64,000 nucleotides of DNA from Marinimicrobium alkaliphilum (GTDB taxonomy: Bacteria; Pseudomonadota; Gammaproteobacteria; Pseudomonadales; Cellvibrionaceae). A model generated the notes under the pieces. The model did no database searches. It had not been told where the DNA came from and was given only the letters and a program-made list of their open reading frames with translations. Positions 46,001-54,956 of the stretch are shown piece after piece. The stretch is from the NCBI RefSeq assembly GCF_003259155.1, contig NZ_QGMQ01000009.1:108490-172489 (forward strand). The letters run 5' to 3'. Positions within the stretch are counted from its first letter, which is position 1. Every line of letters starts with the position of its first letter. Both the position numbers and the translations under genes were made by a program.

Positions 46001-46660
46001 CTACTGACATTTGGAATTTCCGCAGCTCAAACAGGTTTTGCAGCCATCCAAAACAATCACTGCTTTGGTATGACATTTTAAACACAGTTCCGAGCCCGGC
46101 GGATATCCACCTTCACTGGTAGAGACACTATGCCTTTGTTCGTACTCCTTGCGCTTGTCAGCCAGTACCTGCTTCTGAGCATCAGAGAGTACCTCTTCCT
46201 GGATAAGGCCGATAAACTTGAGGTGGGTTTCAATGGCATCACCAATTTCCGCCACCAAGGAAGGCATGAAACGCCCCCCCGATTTGAAGTACCCCCCCTG
46301 GGGATCGAACACCGCCTTCAACTCTTCCACCAGAAAAGTAATGTCGCCGCCCTTGCGAAACACCGCCGAGATCACCCGCGTCAACGCCACGACCCACTGG
46401 AAGTGTTCCAGGTTCTTGGAGTTGATAAAAATCTCAAACGGCCGGCGCTGCTCGTGGTCGGTGCCCGGATTGAGCACCGCATCGTTGATGGTGATATAGA
46501 GCGCATGGTCTGACAGGGGCGTTTTGATTTTGTAGGTAGATCCCTGAAGAATCTCCGGGCGCTCCAGCTTCTCGTGCATATGCTCAATGGGTGTGGGCTC
46601 GGGCACAACCGGCTTCTTAACACTGAAGCCGGTGATTTTCTTGTCAATGGTAACGGTCAT
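46001..46660 (-). CDS. nrdJb: Class II ribonucleotide reductase, accessory subunit (TSCPD domain)
   Basis: 219 aa matching the NrdJb half of the split class II RNR of Pseudomonas. It carries the TSCPD-like domain (YITINDAVLNPGTDHEQRRPFEIFIN) and a C-terminal cysteine cluster (CLKCHTKAVIVLDGCKTCLSCGNSKC). The cysteine tail should provide the swinging-arm reductant that re-reduces the catalytic subunit and possibly binds zinc. It lies 12 bp after nrdJa with GGAG upstream, and ends before a strong terminator. Confidence 0.9.
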   Translation of the reverse strand: MTVTIDKKITGFSVKKPVVPEPTPIEHMHEKLERPEILQGSTYKIKTPLSDHALYITINDAVLNPGTDHEQRRPFEIFINSKNLEHFQWVVALTRVISAVFRKGGDITFLVEELKAVFDPQGGYFKSGGRFMPSLVAEIGDAIETHLKFIGLIQEEVLSDAQKQVLADKRKEYEQRHSVSTSEGGYPPGSELCLKCHTKAVIVLDGCKTCLSCGNSKCQ

Positions 46661-46672
46661 GGCAGGCTCCTG

Positions 46673-49600
46673 TTAAAATTTACCGTAGTAGCCTTCTTTC
46701 AAGGCGTCGTAGAGATTCGCAGCGGTATGGGTCTCGCCGTCGTAAACCACCGGCTCATTGCCCTTGAGTTCCACCTTGGCGCCGTCCTCAAGCTCAAATA
46801 CGTAGACGGTGTTCTCCAGGTCCTGCTCTTTTACCAGAACACCCTGGAAGGCTTCCGGGTTGTAGCGGAACGTGGTACAGCCCTTGAGACCCTTTTCATA
46901 GGCATACAGGTAGATGTCCTTGAAGGATTCATAAGGGATATCGGTCGGTACGTTGATGGTTTTTGAGATCGAGGAATCCACCCACTTCTGTGCCGCCGCC
47001 TGGACATCCACATGCTGCTCCGGGTTGATCTGGTCACTGACCACAAAGTAATCCGGCAGGCCGGTTTCACCCGCTTGCGGGTAGGGTTTGGCATTGGCGT
47101 CGATCAACTGGCGGTAGCGCAACAGCTCGTAAGAGAACACATCCACTTTCTCCTTGGATTTGCGCCCGGCACGAATCACATTGCGCGCGTAGTGATGGGC
47201 AAAGCTCGGCTCAATACCATTACTGGCATTGTTCGCCAACGACAGCGAGATAGTACCCGTGGGCGCAATAGAGCTGTGGTGGGTAAAACGACTGCCGTGC
47301 TCGGCGATGGCCGCCACCAGTTCCGGCGCTTCGTCAGCCAACTGCTGCATATAGCGACCGTAGCGGGCCATCAACACCTTGCCCGGCACCTGGTCACCTA
47401 CCTTGTACGCTCGCCCCAGTTCCGGGCGCTGCGCGATCAGCGCGGGCGTAATCTCGAACCGTTCCTCCATGATAGGCGCGCCGCCTTTCTCTTTGGCCAG
47501 AGCCACACCCTCTTCCCAGCCCGCCAGTGCCAGTTCTTTGCTGACCTGCTCTGTGAAAGCTACCGAGGCCGGACTCCCGTAGGGAATACGCAACATCGTC
47601 AAGGCCGAACCGAGCCCGAGAAAGCCCATACCGTGGCGACGCTTGCGGGTAATTTCCTCCCGCTGCCTGGGCAGTGCCAGGCCATTGATCTCCACCACAT
47701 TGTCGAGCATCCGGGTGAAGACCCGCACCAATCGCCGGAACTTCTCCCAGTCAAAGGTGGCATGTTCGGTAAATGCCTGAGCCACAAATCCTGTCAGGTT
47801 TACCGAGCCCAGCAAGCAGCTGCCGTAGGGCGGCAGCGGCTGTTCGCCGCAGTTGTGGGCATGCAGGCCATTGGCATCGAAGGTATTGACTCCCGGCACC
47901 TGCACATCGAAGACCGGCAAATCTCCGACATCGATCAACTGGCAAACGCGTGCGACAAAACGCTCCTTGTTCAGCGCCCGTCGGTATTCGGTCAAAGATT
48001 GTTCCAGGCGAGCCTGTTTCTCGCGGTCGGCAAAACCCACTTCCCGCGCAAACACCGCCAGGTTGTCCCCGGCAATGACCAGCTCATGCTGTGCCTTAAT
48101 CGCGTAATCAGCCTGACCGCCTTTGCCGTCGGGCAGTCGCTGAGGACCGGCCGGACGACGCTCACGGTATAGCCTGCTATTGATACCCAAACGCAATAAC
48201 ATTCGCTGAACAGTCGCCAAGCGCTCGACGTCCGACTGAGCCAAGCGCACACTCACACCCTTGACTTGTGTGCCCTGAACAGAACCGTCAGCATCAAAGA
48301 AGCCCCGCAAGAAGCCCCGATAGCAATCGCTGGATGCGGCTTCGATAACCGGGGTAATCACTTTTTGCCTCGGACGCATCCCCACGTCGAGGGCAAGGTG
48401 CCTGAGCGCAGCGAGCTTCAGCCGGTACTCGCCGCGCCCTGCTACCGGCATCCAGCCCGCAAAATCCGCTCGTTGGGGCAGCGTCGCCACGCACCGACTG
48501 ATTTCATTCATTACTGACGAGTCGAGACCCGCCCTGCCGTTCACCTGCTGAGCTTGCGGCCACACCGAGAGGATTGCGGCATCCTGCTTGAGGGTTCCGT
48601 CGCCTACCAATGCACCCAAGAGGTAGCCCTGCTCATAGCTGTAGTCGCCGGGCCAAGCGCTGTTACCCCTGTGATTGTTAAGCAGAACCTCATCGCCGGG
48701 TTGCAACTCCCGGGCAGGTGTCCACTCCGTTTCCAGACGCCATCGGGTACGCGCAGTGACCTTACGCACCCTGTGATCTTCGGTGAGCTGGAGCTGGTGT
48801 CCGTCCTCTGTTAACAGACATTTAACGCTCTTGACTCCCGTTTGGAAAAATCCCTCAGGGCCACTGGCATGATCCACACCATCGACGCGGGCACGAAAGG
48901 GCGAACCCAATAGCTGGTGTACCTGGCGTGGACCATCGCTGGTGTGTACCCAAGTGTCAGCCGTTACGCAGGGATTGGTCGCCCGGATGGTTTCGCAATA
49001 CCAGTTGTTGTTCCATTCATTCACCCGATCAATCAGGATAAAGCCGGGCTCGGCGTAATCGTAGGTGGAACGCATGATCTGGTTCCACAGTTGTCGGGCC
49101 GGTAGACGCTTGTAGATTTTGCAAGCCACCTCACCTTCGGCATTACGCAGGTAGTGAGGCCCCAGGTGGTCCAGTCGGCGCCAGGTAACCTGATCGACGT
49201 CCGCCAGATCCAGTTGTTCACGAGCCTGATCGCGTTCGGTCAAAGGAAAGGACAGGCCCCAGGTGGCGTCGGCCTTGACGGCTTGAATGAACTCGTCGGT
49301 AATCAGCAGCGACAGATTGAACTGACGCAGGCGACCATCTTCGCGTTTGGCGCGGATAAATTCCGCCACATCCGGGTGATGGATGTCGAAGGTGGCCATT
49401 TGCGCACCGCGCCGACCGCCAGCAGACGAAATGGTAAAACACATCTTGTCGAAGATATCCATAAACGACAGCGGACCCGAAGTGGTCGCACCCGCACCCG
49501 CCACGTAGGCGCCTTTTGGGCGTAGCGTGGAAAACTCATAACCGATGCCGCATCCGGCCTTGAGTGTCAGGCCCGCTTCGGTATTTTTTTCCAGAATATC

Positions 49601-49939
49601 AAGCATGGAATCTTCGACGGTGCCCGACACCGTGCAGTTGATCGTGGACGTCGCCGGCTTGTAGTCCTGGGCACCGGCATTGGAGACAATACGTCCGGCG
49701 GGAATGGCGCCGTTCTCCAGTGCCCAGAGAAACTCCTTGTGCCAATGCGCTTTGCGCTTGGGCTCGATATCCGACAGCGCTTTGGCCACCCGCGCCCAGG
49801 TGGCGTGCACGTCCCGATCCACGGGCTCGCCTTTATCGTCTTTAAGCCGGTACTTGCTATCCCAGATTTCCTGAGAGGTCGGTTGCAGATCCAGCAGCGG
49901 CTGCTCGACGGCTGTGCGTGGTTTTTCCTCGGATGTCAT
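46673..49939 (-). CDS. nrdJa: Class II (B12-dependent) ribonucleotide reductase catalytic subunit, intein-containing
   Basis: 1088 codons: a 715-aa NrdJa extein interrupted by a 373-aa intein (residues 324-696). The extein has the alpha-subunit features SNAGAQDYKPATSTINCTVS, GCGIGYEFSTLRPKGA, the thiyl-radical Cys in WYCETIRATNP, the redox Cys in CGEQPLPPYGSC and SIAPTGTISL. It reduces ribonucleotides using adenosylcobalamin and needs no oxygen. Activity requires splicing because the intein separates ATNP from CGEQ. AGGGGAAA precedes the start. It is 27 bp downstream of ubiV, probably in the same transcript. Confidence 0.94.
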   Translation of the reverse strand: MTSEEKPRTAVEQPLLDLQPTSQEIWDSKYRLKDDKGEPVDRDVHATWARVAKALSDIEPKRKAHWHKEFLWALENGAIPAGRIVSNAGAQDYKPATSTINCTVSGTVEDSMLDILEKNTEAGLTLKAGCGIGYEFSTLRPKGAYVAGAGATTSGPLSFMDIFDKMCFTISSAGGRRGAQMATFDIHHPDVAEFIRAKREDGRLRQFNLSLLITDEFIQAVKADATWGLSFPLTERDQAREQLDLADVDQVTWRRLDHLGPHYLRNAEGEVACKIYKRLPARQLWNQIMRSTYDYAEPGFILIDRVNEWNNNWYCETIRATNPCVTADTWVHTSDGPRQVHQLLGSPFRARVDGVDHASGPEGFFQTGVKSVKCLLTEDGHQLQLTEDHRVRKVTARTRWRLETEWTPARELQPGDEVLLNNHRGNSAWPGDYSYEQGYLLGALVGDGTLKQDAAILSVWPQAQQVNGRAGLDSSVMNEISRCVATLPQRADFAGWMPVAGRGEYRLKLAALRHLALDVGMRPRQKVITPVIEAASSDCYRGFLRGFFDADGSVQGTQVKGVSVRLAQSDVERLATVQRMLLRLGINSRLYRERRPAGPQRLPDGKGGQADYAIKAQHELVIAGDNLAVFAREVGFADREKQARLEQSLTEYRRALNKERFVARVCQLIDVGDLPVFDVQVPGVNTFDANGLHAHNCGEQPLPPYGSCLLGSVNLTGFVAQAFTEHATFDWEKFRRLVRVFTRMLDNVVEINGLALPRQREEITRKRRHGMGFLGLGSALTMLRIPYGSPASVAFTEQVSKELALAGWEEGVALAKEKGGAPIMEERFEITPALIAQRPELGRAYKVGDQVPGKVLMARYGRYMQQLADEAPELVAAIAEHGSRFTHHSSIAPTGTISLSLANNASNGIEPSFAHHYARNVIRAGRKSKEKVDVFSYELLRYRQLIDANAKPYPQAGETGLPDYFVVSDQINPEQHVDVQAAAQKWVDSSISKTINVPTDIPYESFKDIYLYAYEKGLKGCTTFRYNPEAFQGVLVKEQDLENTVYVFELEDGAKVELKGNEPVVYDGETHTAANLYDALKEGYYGKF
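47852..48970 (-). other. Intein with LAGLIDADG homing endonuclease inside nrdJa
   Basis: 373 codons bounded by Cys1 (CVTADTWVHTSDG, block A) and a C-terminal His-Asn (VPGVNTFDANGLHAHN, blocks F/G) followed by Cys+1 of the extein. Block B TxxH is LTEDHRV. Two dodecapeptide endonuclease motifs are visible (YLLGALVGDGTL and FLRGFFDADGSV), so the homing endonuclease looks intact, with an acidic residue in each. All residues needed for protein splicing are present. Insertion is at the conserved NP/CGE site of RNR. Confidence 0.95.
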
Positions 49940-49966
49940 AGCGTTTCCCCTGTCAATTGTTGTTGG

Positions 49967-50848
49967 TTATGCGGTTTCTACCTGCTCGATACCGGCCAGT
50001 TTGAGCCAGTAACCATTACTGTCATTGGGTTCCAATGCGACCGGGCATTCACCCCCGCTATTGGCATGGAAGCGCGCCAACCAGTCGAAGGTGCCCTCTG
50101 CCTGGGGGCTCAAACGAACACAATCCACCAGGCCCGCCATACTGGGTAACTCGTTGATCAGGTTGTAACGGCTGCCAGACTGCGTCTGAATGCCGTTGAG
50201 CGTAAAGAGCCGCTGCCCTTCCTGATTGTGCACAGCTTTACCGTCCGGGTAATCTATGCAGCAAAGTCCGCACTGATCCTTGGGTCGGTTCTCCGAGCGC
50301 GCGGTAAAGCAGCGCGCCGACCAGGCCAGCGGTAGATGTCCAAAGGCAAAAACTTCGACCTCAAACGCCGAGCGAATATCCTGCACCTCAGGCTGATCTA
50401 ACAGCTCGGCCAACCAATCGCGGGACAGCTCGACCGGCATGACCCAGCGCTGCATGCCCAAGGTCGCCAGCTTTTTCAATGTTCTTGGGTTATAGCAGTT
50501 GATCGCCGGCCCGGCGACAAAGGGCAACCCCTGCTCATGCAGCAGACCCACGGCGCCAATGTCATTGGCCTCCACCGTAAACTCGCCGTTATCGCAGTGG
50601 CGACGCAGCTCTCTCAAGTCTGCCGGCGACTCCAACAAGGTCATGGTGGACAGCACCACCGTTTTACCGGCTTCGCGCAACTCGTGTGCCACTGCCAGAT
50701 AATCGGGCAAGCGCCACTCCCGACGCTTGGGACAGACGGTCTCGCCCAGATACACTACCTGCGCCGGGGATGCCGCCACCTGTGTATAGAAATCTCGCAT
50801 CTTCTGTGCCGACCAGTAATACAGGACCGGCCCCAAAGCAAATTGCAT
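49967..50848 (-). CDS. ubiV: O2-independent ubiquinone hydroxylation protein UbiV
   Basis: 293-aa U32 peptidase-family protein forming a complex with UbiU that hydroxylates the ubiquinone ring without oxygen (prephenate is the known OH donor). The four [4Fe-4S] cysteines C39, C180, C193 and C197 are at exactly the positions reported for E. coli UbiV (VCPKRR; ARCFTARSENRPKDQCGLCC). An extra C196 is adjacent. It follows ubiU by 3 bp. Confidence 0.95.
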   Translation of the reverse strand: MQFALGPVLYYWSAQKMRDFYTQVAASPAQVVYLGETVCPKRREWRLPDYLAVAHELREAGKTVVLSTMTLLESPADLRELRRHCDNGEFTVEANDIGAVGLLHEQGLPFVAGPAINCYNPRTLKKLATLGMQRWVMPVELSRDWLAELLDQPEVQDIRSAFEVEVFAFGHLPLAWSARCFTARSENRPKDQCGLCCIDYPDGKAVHNQEGQRLFTLNGIQTQSGSRYNLINELPSMAGLVDCVRLSPQAEGTFDWLARFHANSGGECPVALEPNDSNGYWLKLAGIEQVETA

Positions 50849-50851
50849 GAC

Positions 50852-51850
50852 CTACCTCCAACGTCGATGATAAGCACCCAGCGTTGTCTGGCTGCCCTCA
50901 GACAAACCCGCCAACTGGGTATTCCAGGCCTCAGCCACCTGATAGTTGTGCGGGTCCGCGAGCACCCGATCAAGAGCCGCACGCCACACCTGGGTCACCT
51001 GCGCCACATAGGCCGGACTGCGTTGTCGACCCTCAATCTTTACCGCTTTGATGCCCTCCTGGTGCAGCTGGGGCAACAACGCCAGCGTGTTCAAACTGGT
51101 GGGTTCCTCGAGCACGTGATAGCGTTCGCCGCCGGATTCAAAACGCCCTTTGCACAAGGTCGGATAGCCGGCGTTTTCGTCTTTTTCGAAGCGATCAATC
51201 AAAATGCCGTTAAGCCGCGATTCCAACTGGCCATTGGGCTTTTCCTCCCAGCGCACAAACTTGGCGGGCGAACAGGCCCCTGCGTTATTGGGCGACTCCC
51301 CGGTCATATAGGAACTGAGATAACAACGCCCCTCGGCCATGATGCACAGACTGCCAAAAGCAAAAACCTCCAGTTCAACTGACACACTGCGCGCCAACGC
51401 CGACACCTGGGGCATGGACAAGACCCGGGGCAAGACCACACGGCTGACCCCGAACTGTTGCTGATAAAAATCAATGGCGGCGACGTTGGTTGCCGATGCC
51501 TGCACGGACAGGTGTAACTCCACCTCCGGATAACGCTGATGGGCATAATCCAGAACCGCTATGTCGGCAATGATCAATACATCCGCGCCGGCGCGCACAG
51601 CGTGATCCACCGCCTCCTGCCAACGCTTCCAGTGGCCGGGGTGGGCAAAGGTATTGATGGCCACATGCAACCGGCGGCCCTGACGATGGACCTCGGCGGC
51701 GGCCTCGGCCAACCCCTGGTCATTGAGATTGAGCCCGGCAAAATGGCGCGCATTGGTCTCGCCTTTGAGACCCACATAGATGGCATCGGCACCGTGTTTC
51801 AGCGCCGCCTTCAAGGCTGGCTTACTACCAGCGGGACACAATAACTCCAT
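50852..51850 (-). CDS. ubiU: O2-independent ubiquinone hydroxylation protein UbiU
   Basis: 332-aa U32-family partner of UbiV. It begins MELLCPAGSKPALKAALKHG with IYVGLKGETNAR. Candidate [4Fe-4S] cysteines C169, C176, C193 and C233 lie in SLCIMAEGRCYLSS, GACSPAKF and TLCKGRF, matching the UbiU pattern. The start has GAGAGG upstream. It is divergent from ubiT with a 75-bp shared promoter region, as in other ubiTUV loci. Confidence 0.95.
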   Translation of the reverse strand: MELLCPAGSKPALKAALKHGADAIYVGLKGETNARHFAGLNLNDQGLAEAAAEVHRQGRRLHVAINTFAHPGHWKRWQEAVDHAVRAGADVLIIADIAVLDYAHQRYPEVELHLSVQASATNVAAIDFYQQQFGVSRVVLPRVLSMPQVSALARSVSVELEVFAFGSLCIMAEGRCYLSSYMTGESPNNAGACSPAKFVRWEEKPNGQLESRLNGILIDRFEKDENAGYPTLCKGRFESGGERYHVLEEPTSLNTLALLPQLHQEGIKAVKIEGRQRSPAYVAQVTQVWRAALDRVLADPHNYQVAEAWNTQLAGLSEGSQTTLGAYHRRWR

Positions 51851-51925
51851 AGCTACCTCTCTCAGGTGATTAACGCCCGCGAAAACACTTTGCTAGTATC
51901 ACTGCTCCCCAGGAGGCTCTGAACA

Positions 51926-52465
51926 ATGACCCAGTCCACGAACATGACCCGCACAATTCTCGACGCCGTCCCCGCCCTGACAAAAGTGCTACTCAAACCC
52001 CTGCCGAAACGGCTGACGGCGCAAACACTCAGCCAGCTCTTCAACACCCTGTTCAAACCGGACATCCGCGACGGTCAGCTCGACTTTCTCGCCGGTCGTT
52101 GGTTGGCGATAGATGTGCCGGACCTGGCACTACACTTTTCCCTGACACTGCTCAACCGGCGACTGGTGGTGGAAACAGCGCCCTCCACCCCGTGTGACGT
52201 TCGCTTCAAAGGGGACCACCGGGGCCTGGCCCTGATGCTCGCGGGCCGAGTCGACCCCGATACCCTGTTCTTTCGTCGCTTACTGAGCGTCAGTGGTGAC
52301 ACCGAATTGGGCCTGGCAATCAAGAACTTTCTCGATACTCTGGAGCCGGAACAAAAACTGCCTCGGCCCTTCTACCGGCTGCTCAGCCACTATGCAGATC
52401 AACTGGAGAAAAGCTCAAATTCACCCCATCTTGTACCCGCAAGCCCAGCAAGCAACAACATGTAG
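51926..52465 (+). CDS. ubiT: Ubiquinone biosynthesis accessory factor UbiT (SCP2 domain)
   Basis: 179 aa. The SCP2/UbiJ-like lipid-binding domain (about 45-145: LDFLAGRWLAIDVPDLALHF, GLALMLAGRVDPDTLFFRRL, LSVSGDTELGL) probably holds prenylated ring intermediates for anaerobic hydroxylation. AGGAGG lies nine bases before the start. The C-terminal tail is Ser/Pro-rich and uninformative. It is divergent from ubiUV. No clear FNR site is seen in the short intergenic gap. Confidence 0.9.
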   Translation: MTQSTNMTRTILDAVPALTKVLLKPLPKRLTAQTLSQLFNTLFKPDIRDGQLDFLAGRWLAIDVPDLALHFSLTLLNRRLVVETAPSTPCDVRFKGDHRGLALMLAGRVDPDTLFFRRLLSVSGDTELGLAIKNFLDTLEPEQKLPRPFYRLLSHYADQLEKSSNSPHLVPASPASNNM

Positions 52466-52495
52466 GGTATGGTACGGATCAGACGCGCTTTGTTT

Positions 52496-52509
52496 CTGAT
52501 CCAGATCAA
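52496..52509. promoter_or_regulatory. FNR/Anr-type box upstream of exbB
   Basis: CTGATCCAGATCAA fits TTGATnnnnATCAA at 9 of 10 fixed positions. It lies after ubiT and about 145 bp before the exbB start, so it may tune the Ton operon by oxygen, or could be fortuitous. Confidence 0.5.
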
Positions 52510-52568
52510 ATAAAGGCTACCGCTACCCACAGAGGGCTAACCACAACAAACAACATTGATTATCATTT

Positions 52569-52593
52569 GATAACGAAAAACGTTTTCGGTATG
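52569..52593. promoter_or_regulatory. 25-bp operator-like element (copy 2) plus possible Fur site, exbB leader
   Basis: GATAACGAAAA...TTTTCGGTATG shares 19 of 25 bases with 37078-37102. It contains the inverted repeat CGAAAA/TTTTCG around ACG. Just upstream, 52552-52570 (ATTGATTATCATTTGA core) matches the 19-bp Fur consensus at about 12 positions, a weak Fur candidate that would fit a Ton operon. Confidence 0.45.
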
Positions 52594-52653
52594 ATATTGG
52601 TTCTTATTAGTGTGCTTATCCCCCTCTTGGCACCGGTCAACCGAGGAGTCGCC

Positions 52654-53388
52654 ATGAACGATGCCACCGCTTCCCTCACCCAGGGAAACACCCTTCAAAA
52701 CCTCGCTGAGATGGGCGGGCCGGTGATTCTGGTCCTGCTGGCCATGTCTGTGATCGGTTTGACAGCGGCGCTCTACTCCTTGGTACTAACCCTGCGTTCA
52801 GCACCCAGAGCAACCGCTCGGGTTCAGGAGGCAACCCGTCTGTGGAGCGACGGACAGGGCCAGGCGGCACGAAGCGCGCTCACCTCCTGTCGCAACACCA
52901 TGGCGGAGCTGGTAAGCGCTGCAATGGACGGCCGCCAGCAGGGTCGCAACGAGCAAAACCTGCGGGAAGAGCTGGCCCGTCGGGTCCAGCGAGTTATCGC
53001 CCCCTTTGAGCCACCGTTAAAACTGATGGAAGTGATCGCCGCCCTCGCCCCGCTTCTGGGCCTGCTGGGCACAGTCTTGGGGATGATGACCGCCTTCCAG
53101 GTAATGGCATCCACCGCCGGGCAAGCCGATCCGGGACAGCTGAGTGGCGGTATCTATGAGGCCCTGTCGACCACCGCCGCCGGCCTGATTGTTGCCATTC
53201 CCTTTGCGGCCATTGCCGCCTTGATGGAATTCCGCTTGCGACGCCAACAAGAGATGTTGAACGACTACCTGGTGCGCGTACTTCAGGCCCCGGTCCCCGG
53301 CGATCTCCCCGACCCGAGCGCACAAGTGGGCGCCGAGCAAACGACGCCCGCCGCGAAGGCCGACCGCCCGCTCTATGCAGCTCGTTAA
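52654..53388 (+). CDS. exbB: ExbB/TolQ/MotA-family proton channel protein
   Basis: 244 aa with three predicted membrane helices (GGPVILVLLAMSVIGLTAALYS; LIAALAPLLGLLGTVLGMMTAF-type helix; ALSTTAAGLIVAIPFAAIAAL). The conserved PLLGLLGTVLGM and STTAAGLIVAIP segments line the proton path that energises TonB. The start at 52654 (MNDATASL) is backed by GAGGAG; an upstream in-frame ATG at 52567 falls inside the operator-like element. First gene of a four-gene operon. Confidence 0.92.
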   Translation: MNDATASLTQGNTLQNLAEMGGPVILVLLAMSVIGLTAALYSLVLTLRSAPRATARVQEATRLWSDGQGQAARSALTSCRNTMAELVSAAMDGRQQGRNEQNLREELARRVQRVIAPFEPPLKLMEVIAALAPLLGLLGTVLGMMTAFQVMASTAGQADPGQLSGGIYEALSTTAAGLIVAIPFAAIAALMEFRLRRQQEMLNDYLVRVLQAPVPGDLPDPSAQVGAEQTTPAAKADRPLYAAR

Positions 53389-53764
53389 ACCCCGCCCCGT
53401 CAAGCGACTGCCGATACGGATGACACCACTGATCGACGTGGTGTTTATTCTGTTGATTTTTTTTATGCTCGCCTCGCGTATGACCCCCTTTGGTCTTATC
53501 AATCTGGACACCGAAGTCGCACCCGGTGAACCCCAGACCACCCAGATACCCGACCTGCTGCATCTGCATATTGCAGTGAGTGGAGAGCTGTTATTGGACG
53601 GCAACAACCAGAGCGCCGAACAAGTGCGTGCCGCCCTGACACAGTTTTCCGGTGAGCGCGTGCGCATCAGCACCGATCCGGAAACACCGCTATCGGCTTT
53701 TACCTTGTGGCTGGGGGAAGTCCGCGCTCAGGGGCTCGAACCTCAGTGGCGCAGGGAGCCTTGA
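53375..53764 (+). CDS. exbD: ExbD-family biopolymer transport protein (first copy)
   Basis: 129 aa: short cytosolic N-terminus, one TM helix (PLIDVVFILLIFFMLASR) with the essential proton-carrying Asp in LIDVVF, then a periplasmic domain. It overlaps exbB by 14 bp. Together with the next ExbD it would form the D subunits of the ExbB/D motor. Confidence 0.93.
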   Translation: MQLVKPRPVKRLPIRMTPLIDVVFILLIFFMLASRMTPFGLINLDTEVAPGEPQTTQIPDLLHLHIAVSGELLLDGNNQSAEQVRAALTQFSGERVRISTDPETPLSAFTLWLGEVRAQGLEPQWRREP

Positions 53765-54181
53765 ATGAAGTACGACTCGCTCATCATCCCGGAACTGGAC
53801 CACCCCAGCCTGCTCGACCGGATGGAGTCCAGCCTATTGCCGATGATCAACATCGTGTTCTTGCTGCTGGTGTTTTTTATGCTGGCCGGGGTGCTGATGC
53901 AAGACCAACTGCCGGACCTGCCCCGCAGTGAGGTCCGGGAGGCCGAGCGCCTGTCCGGCGCTGACCTGATTGTCCACAGCGACGGCGCCCTGAGCTGGGC
54001 CGGACAGGCCATCGAGCGTGATCAACTGAACGCCCTGCTACCGGATTACAACCCGGAGGAACGGCTGGTGGTTGCCGCCAGTGGCGAGGTCACCATGACT
54101 CAGTTGGAGACGCTCTTGCAGCGCTTGGGTCAGGCGGGGCACCCGGACATTATTCTGCTGTCAGACCCGGTTGCGCCATGA
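53765..54181 (+). CDS. ExbD-family protein (second copy), TM Asp replaced
   Basis: 138 aa with the same layout, but the TM motif reads [19 protein letters not shown]. The proton-carrying Asp position (PxIDVVF in active ExbD) is Asn, so this subunit probably cannot conduct protons and may be structural, giving a D/D' heteromer. It abuts the first exbD with no gap and overlaps tonB by 4 bp (ATGA). Confidence 0.88.
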   Translation: MKYDSLIIPELDHPSLLDRMESSLLPMINIVFLLLVFFMLAGVLMQDQLPDLPRSEVREAERLSGADLIVHSDGALSWAGQAIERDQLNALLPDYNPEERLVVAASGEVTMTQLETLLQRLGQAGHPDIILLSDPVAP

Positions 54182-54894
54182 CCGAACAACAGCGGCATCT
54201 AACCCTCGCGTTATCCCTGCTGACCGCCGTCTCGGTACACGCCCTGTTACTGGGGCTGTCGCCGCGTCAAAGCCAGGAGCTGACAGCGGGCACCCCTCAG
54301 CCAAAAGGGTATGTGGTGAGCACCGCCAGCCCGCCCCCAAGCCCGGCCGCGCAAGAGAGGCGCGAGGCACTGCCGGAGCCTGAACCAGAACCAGAACCAG
54401 AACCGGAAACGGAGCCTGAGCCAGAACCAGAACCAGAGCCGGAGCCAGAACCCGAACCGACGCCAGAACCAGAACCAGAACCAACGGTTGAACCCCAAGA
54501 CACCGATACCGATGCACAGGCGCACATCGCCGAGGCCATCGAACTTCCCGTCGGTGACCCGGAGGAGTCCCTGGGCACCGTGGACCTGGCAGCCAGCAGC
54601 CACGATGCCGTCCCCGCCTACCTGGCGGAGTTGGCACAGCATCTGTTCCGCTACCATCAATACCCTCGCCAGGCCCAACGACTCCGCCAACAAGGCGAGG
54701 CCAACGTGCTGCTCGAGATCAACCGACAGGGCGAAGTAATCAGTGCCCGTCTGGTAGACTCCAGCGGCCACAGCCTTCTGGACGAAGCGGCGCTGAACAT
54801 GATCGAACGCGCCGACCCGGTACCGCCGGTACCGGACACGCTCACTGGCCAACGCTTTGTGATCGAAGTCCCCGCCCGTTTTAATCTGCGCTAA
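54178..54894 (+). CDS. tonB: TonB energy transducer
   Basis: 238 aa: N-terminal signal anchor (about 8-27), a periplasm-spanning Glu-Pro repeat region (residues 66-102) and a C-terminal TonB domain (about 150-238) with [32 protein letters not shown] and VPARFNL. It couples the inner-membrane proton force to outer-membrane receptors, probably including the convergent receptor next door. The usual Pro-Lys half of the spacer is missing; it is almost entirely Glu-Pro, hence strongly acidic. Confidence 0.92.
   Translation: MTEQQRHLTLALSLLTAVSVHALLLGLSPRQSQELTAGTPQPKGYVVSTASPPPSPAAQERREALPEPEPEPEPEPETEPEPEPEPEPEPEPEPTPEPEPEPTVEPQDTDTDAQAHIAEAIELPVGDPEESLGTVDLAASSHDAVPAYLAELAQHLFRYHQYPRQAQRLRQQGEANVLLEINRQGEVISARLVDSSGHSLLDEAALNMIERADPVPPVPDTLTGQRFVIEVPARFNLR
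54373..54483 (+). repeat. Tandem 6-bp repeat encoding Glu-Pro spacer of TonB
   Basis: About 18 units of the CCAGAA/CCGGAG type in frame, giving (Glu-Pro)n. Unit changes keep frame and only alter spacer length. Confidence 0.9.
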
Positions 54895-54906
54895 TCAGGC
54901 GCGCAC

Positions 54907-54939
54907 AAAAAAACGGCCCTGCGTCTCCGCAAGGCCGTT
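54907..54939 (-). terminator. Terminator of TonB-dependent receptor gene
   Basis: Twelve-base stem with one mismatch (54912-54923 with 54928-54939, arms AACGGCCCTGCG and CGCAAGGCCGTT), 4-base loop, T7 on the minus strand. It may also serve tonB from the other side. Confidence 0.9.
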
Positions 54940-54956
54940 CTCGTCAGTGGACGCAA

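Noticed and set aside
46673..49939. Possible frameshift or chimeric assembly in nrdJa because of its length
   Set aside because: The extra 373 residues form a complete intein with correct boundaries in one uninterrupted frame.
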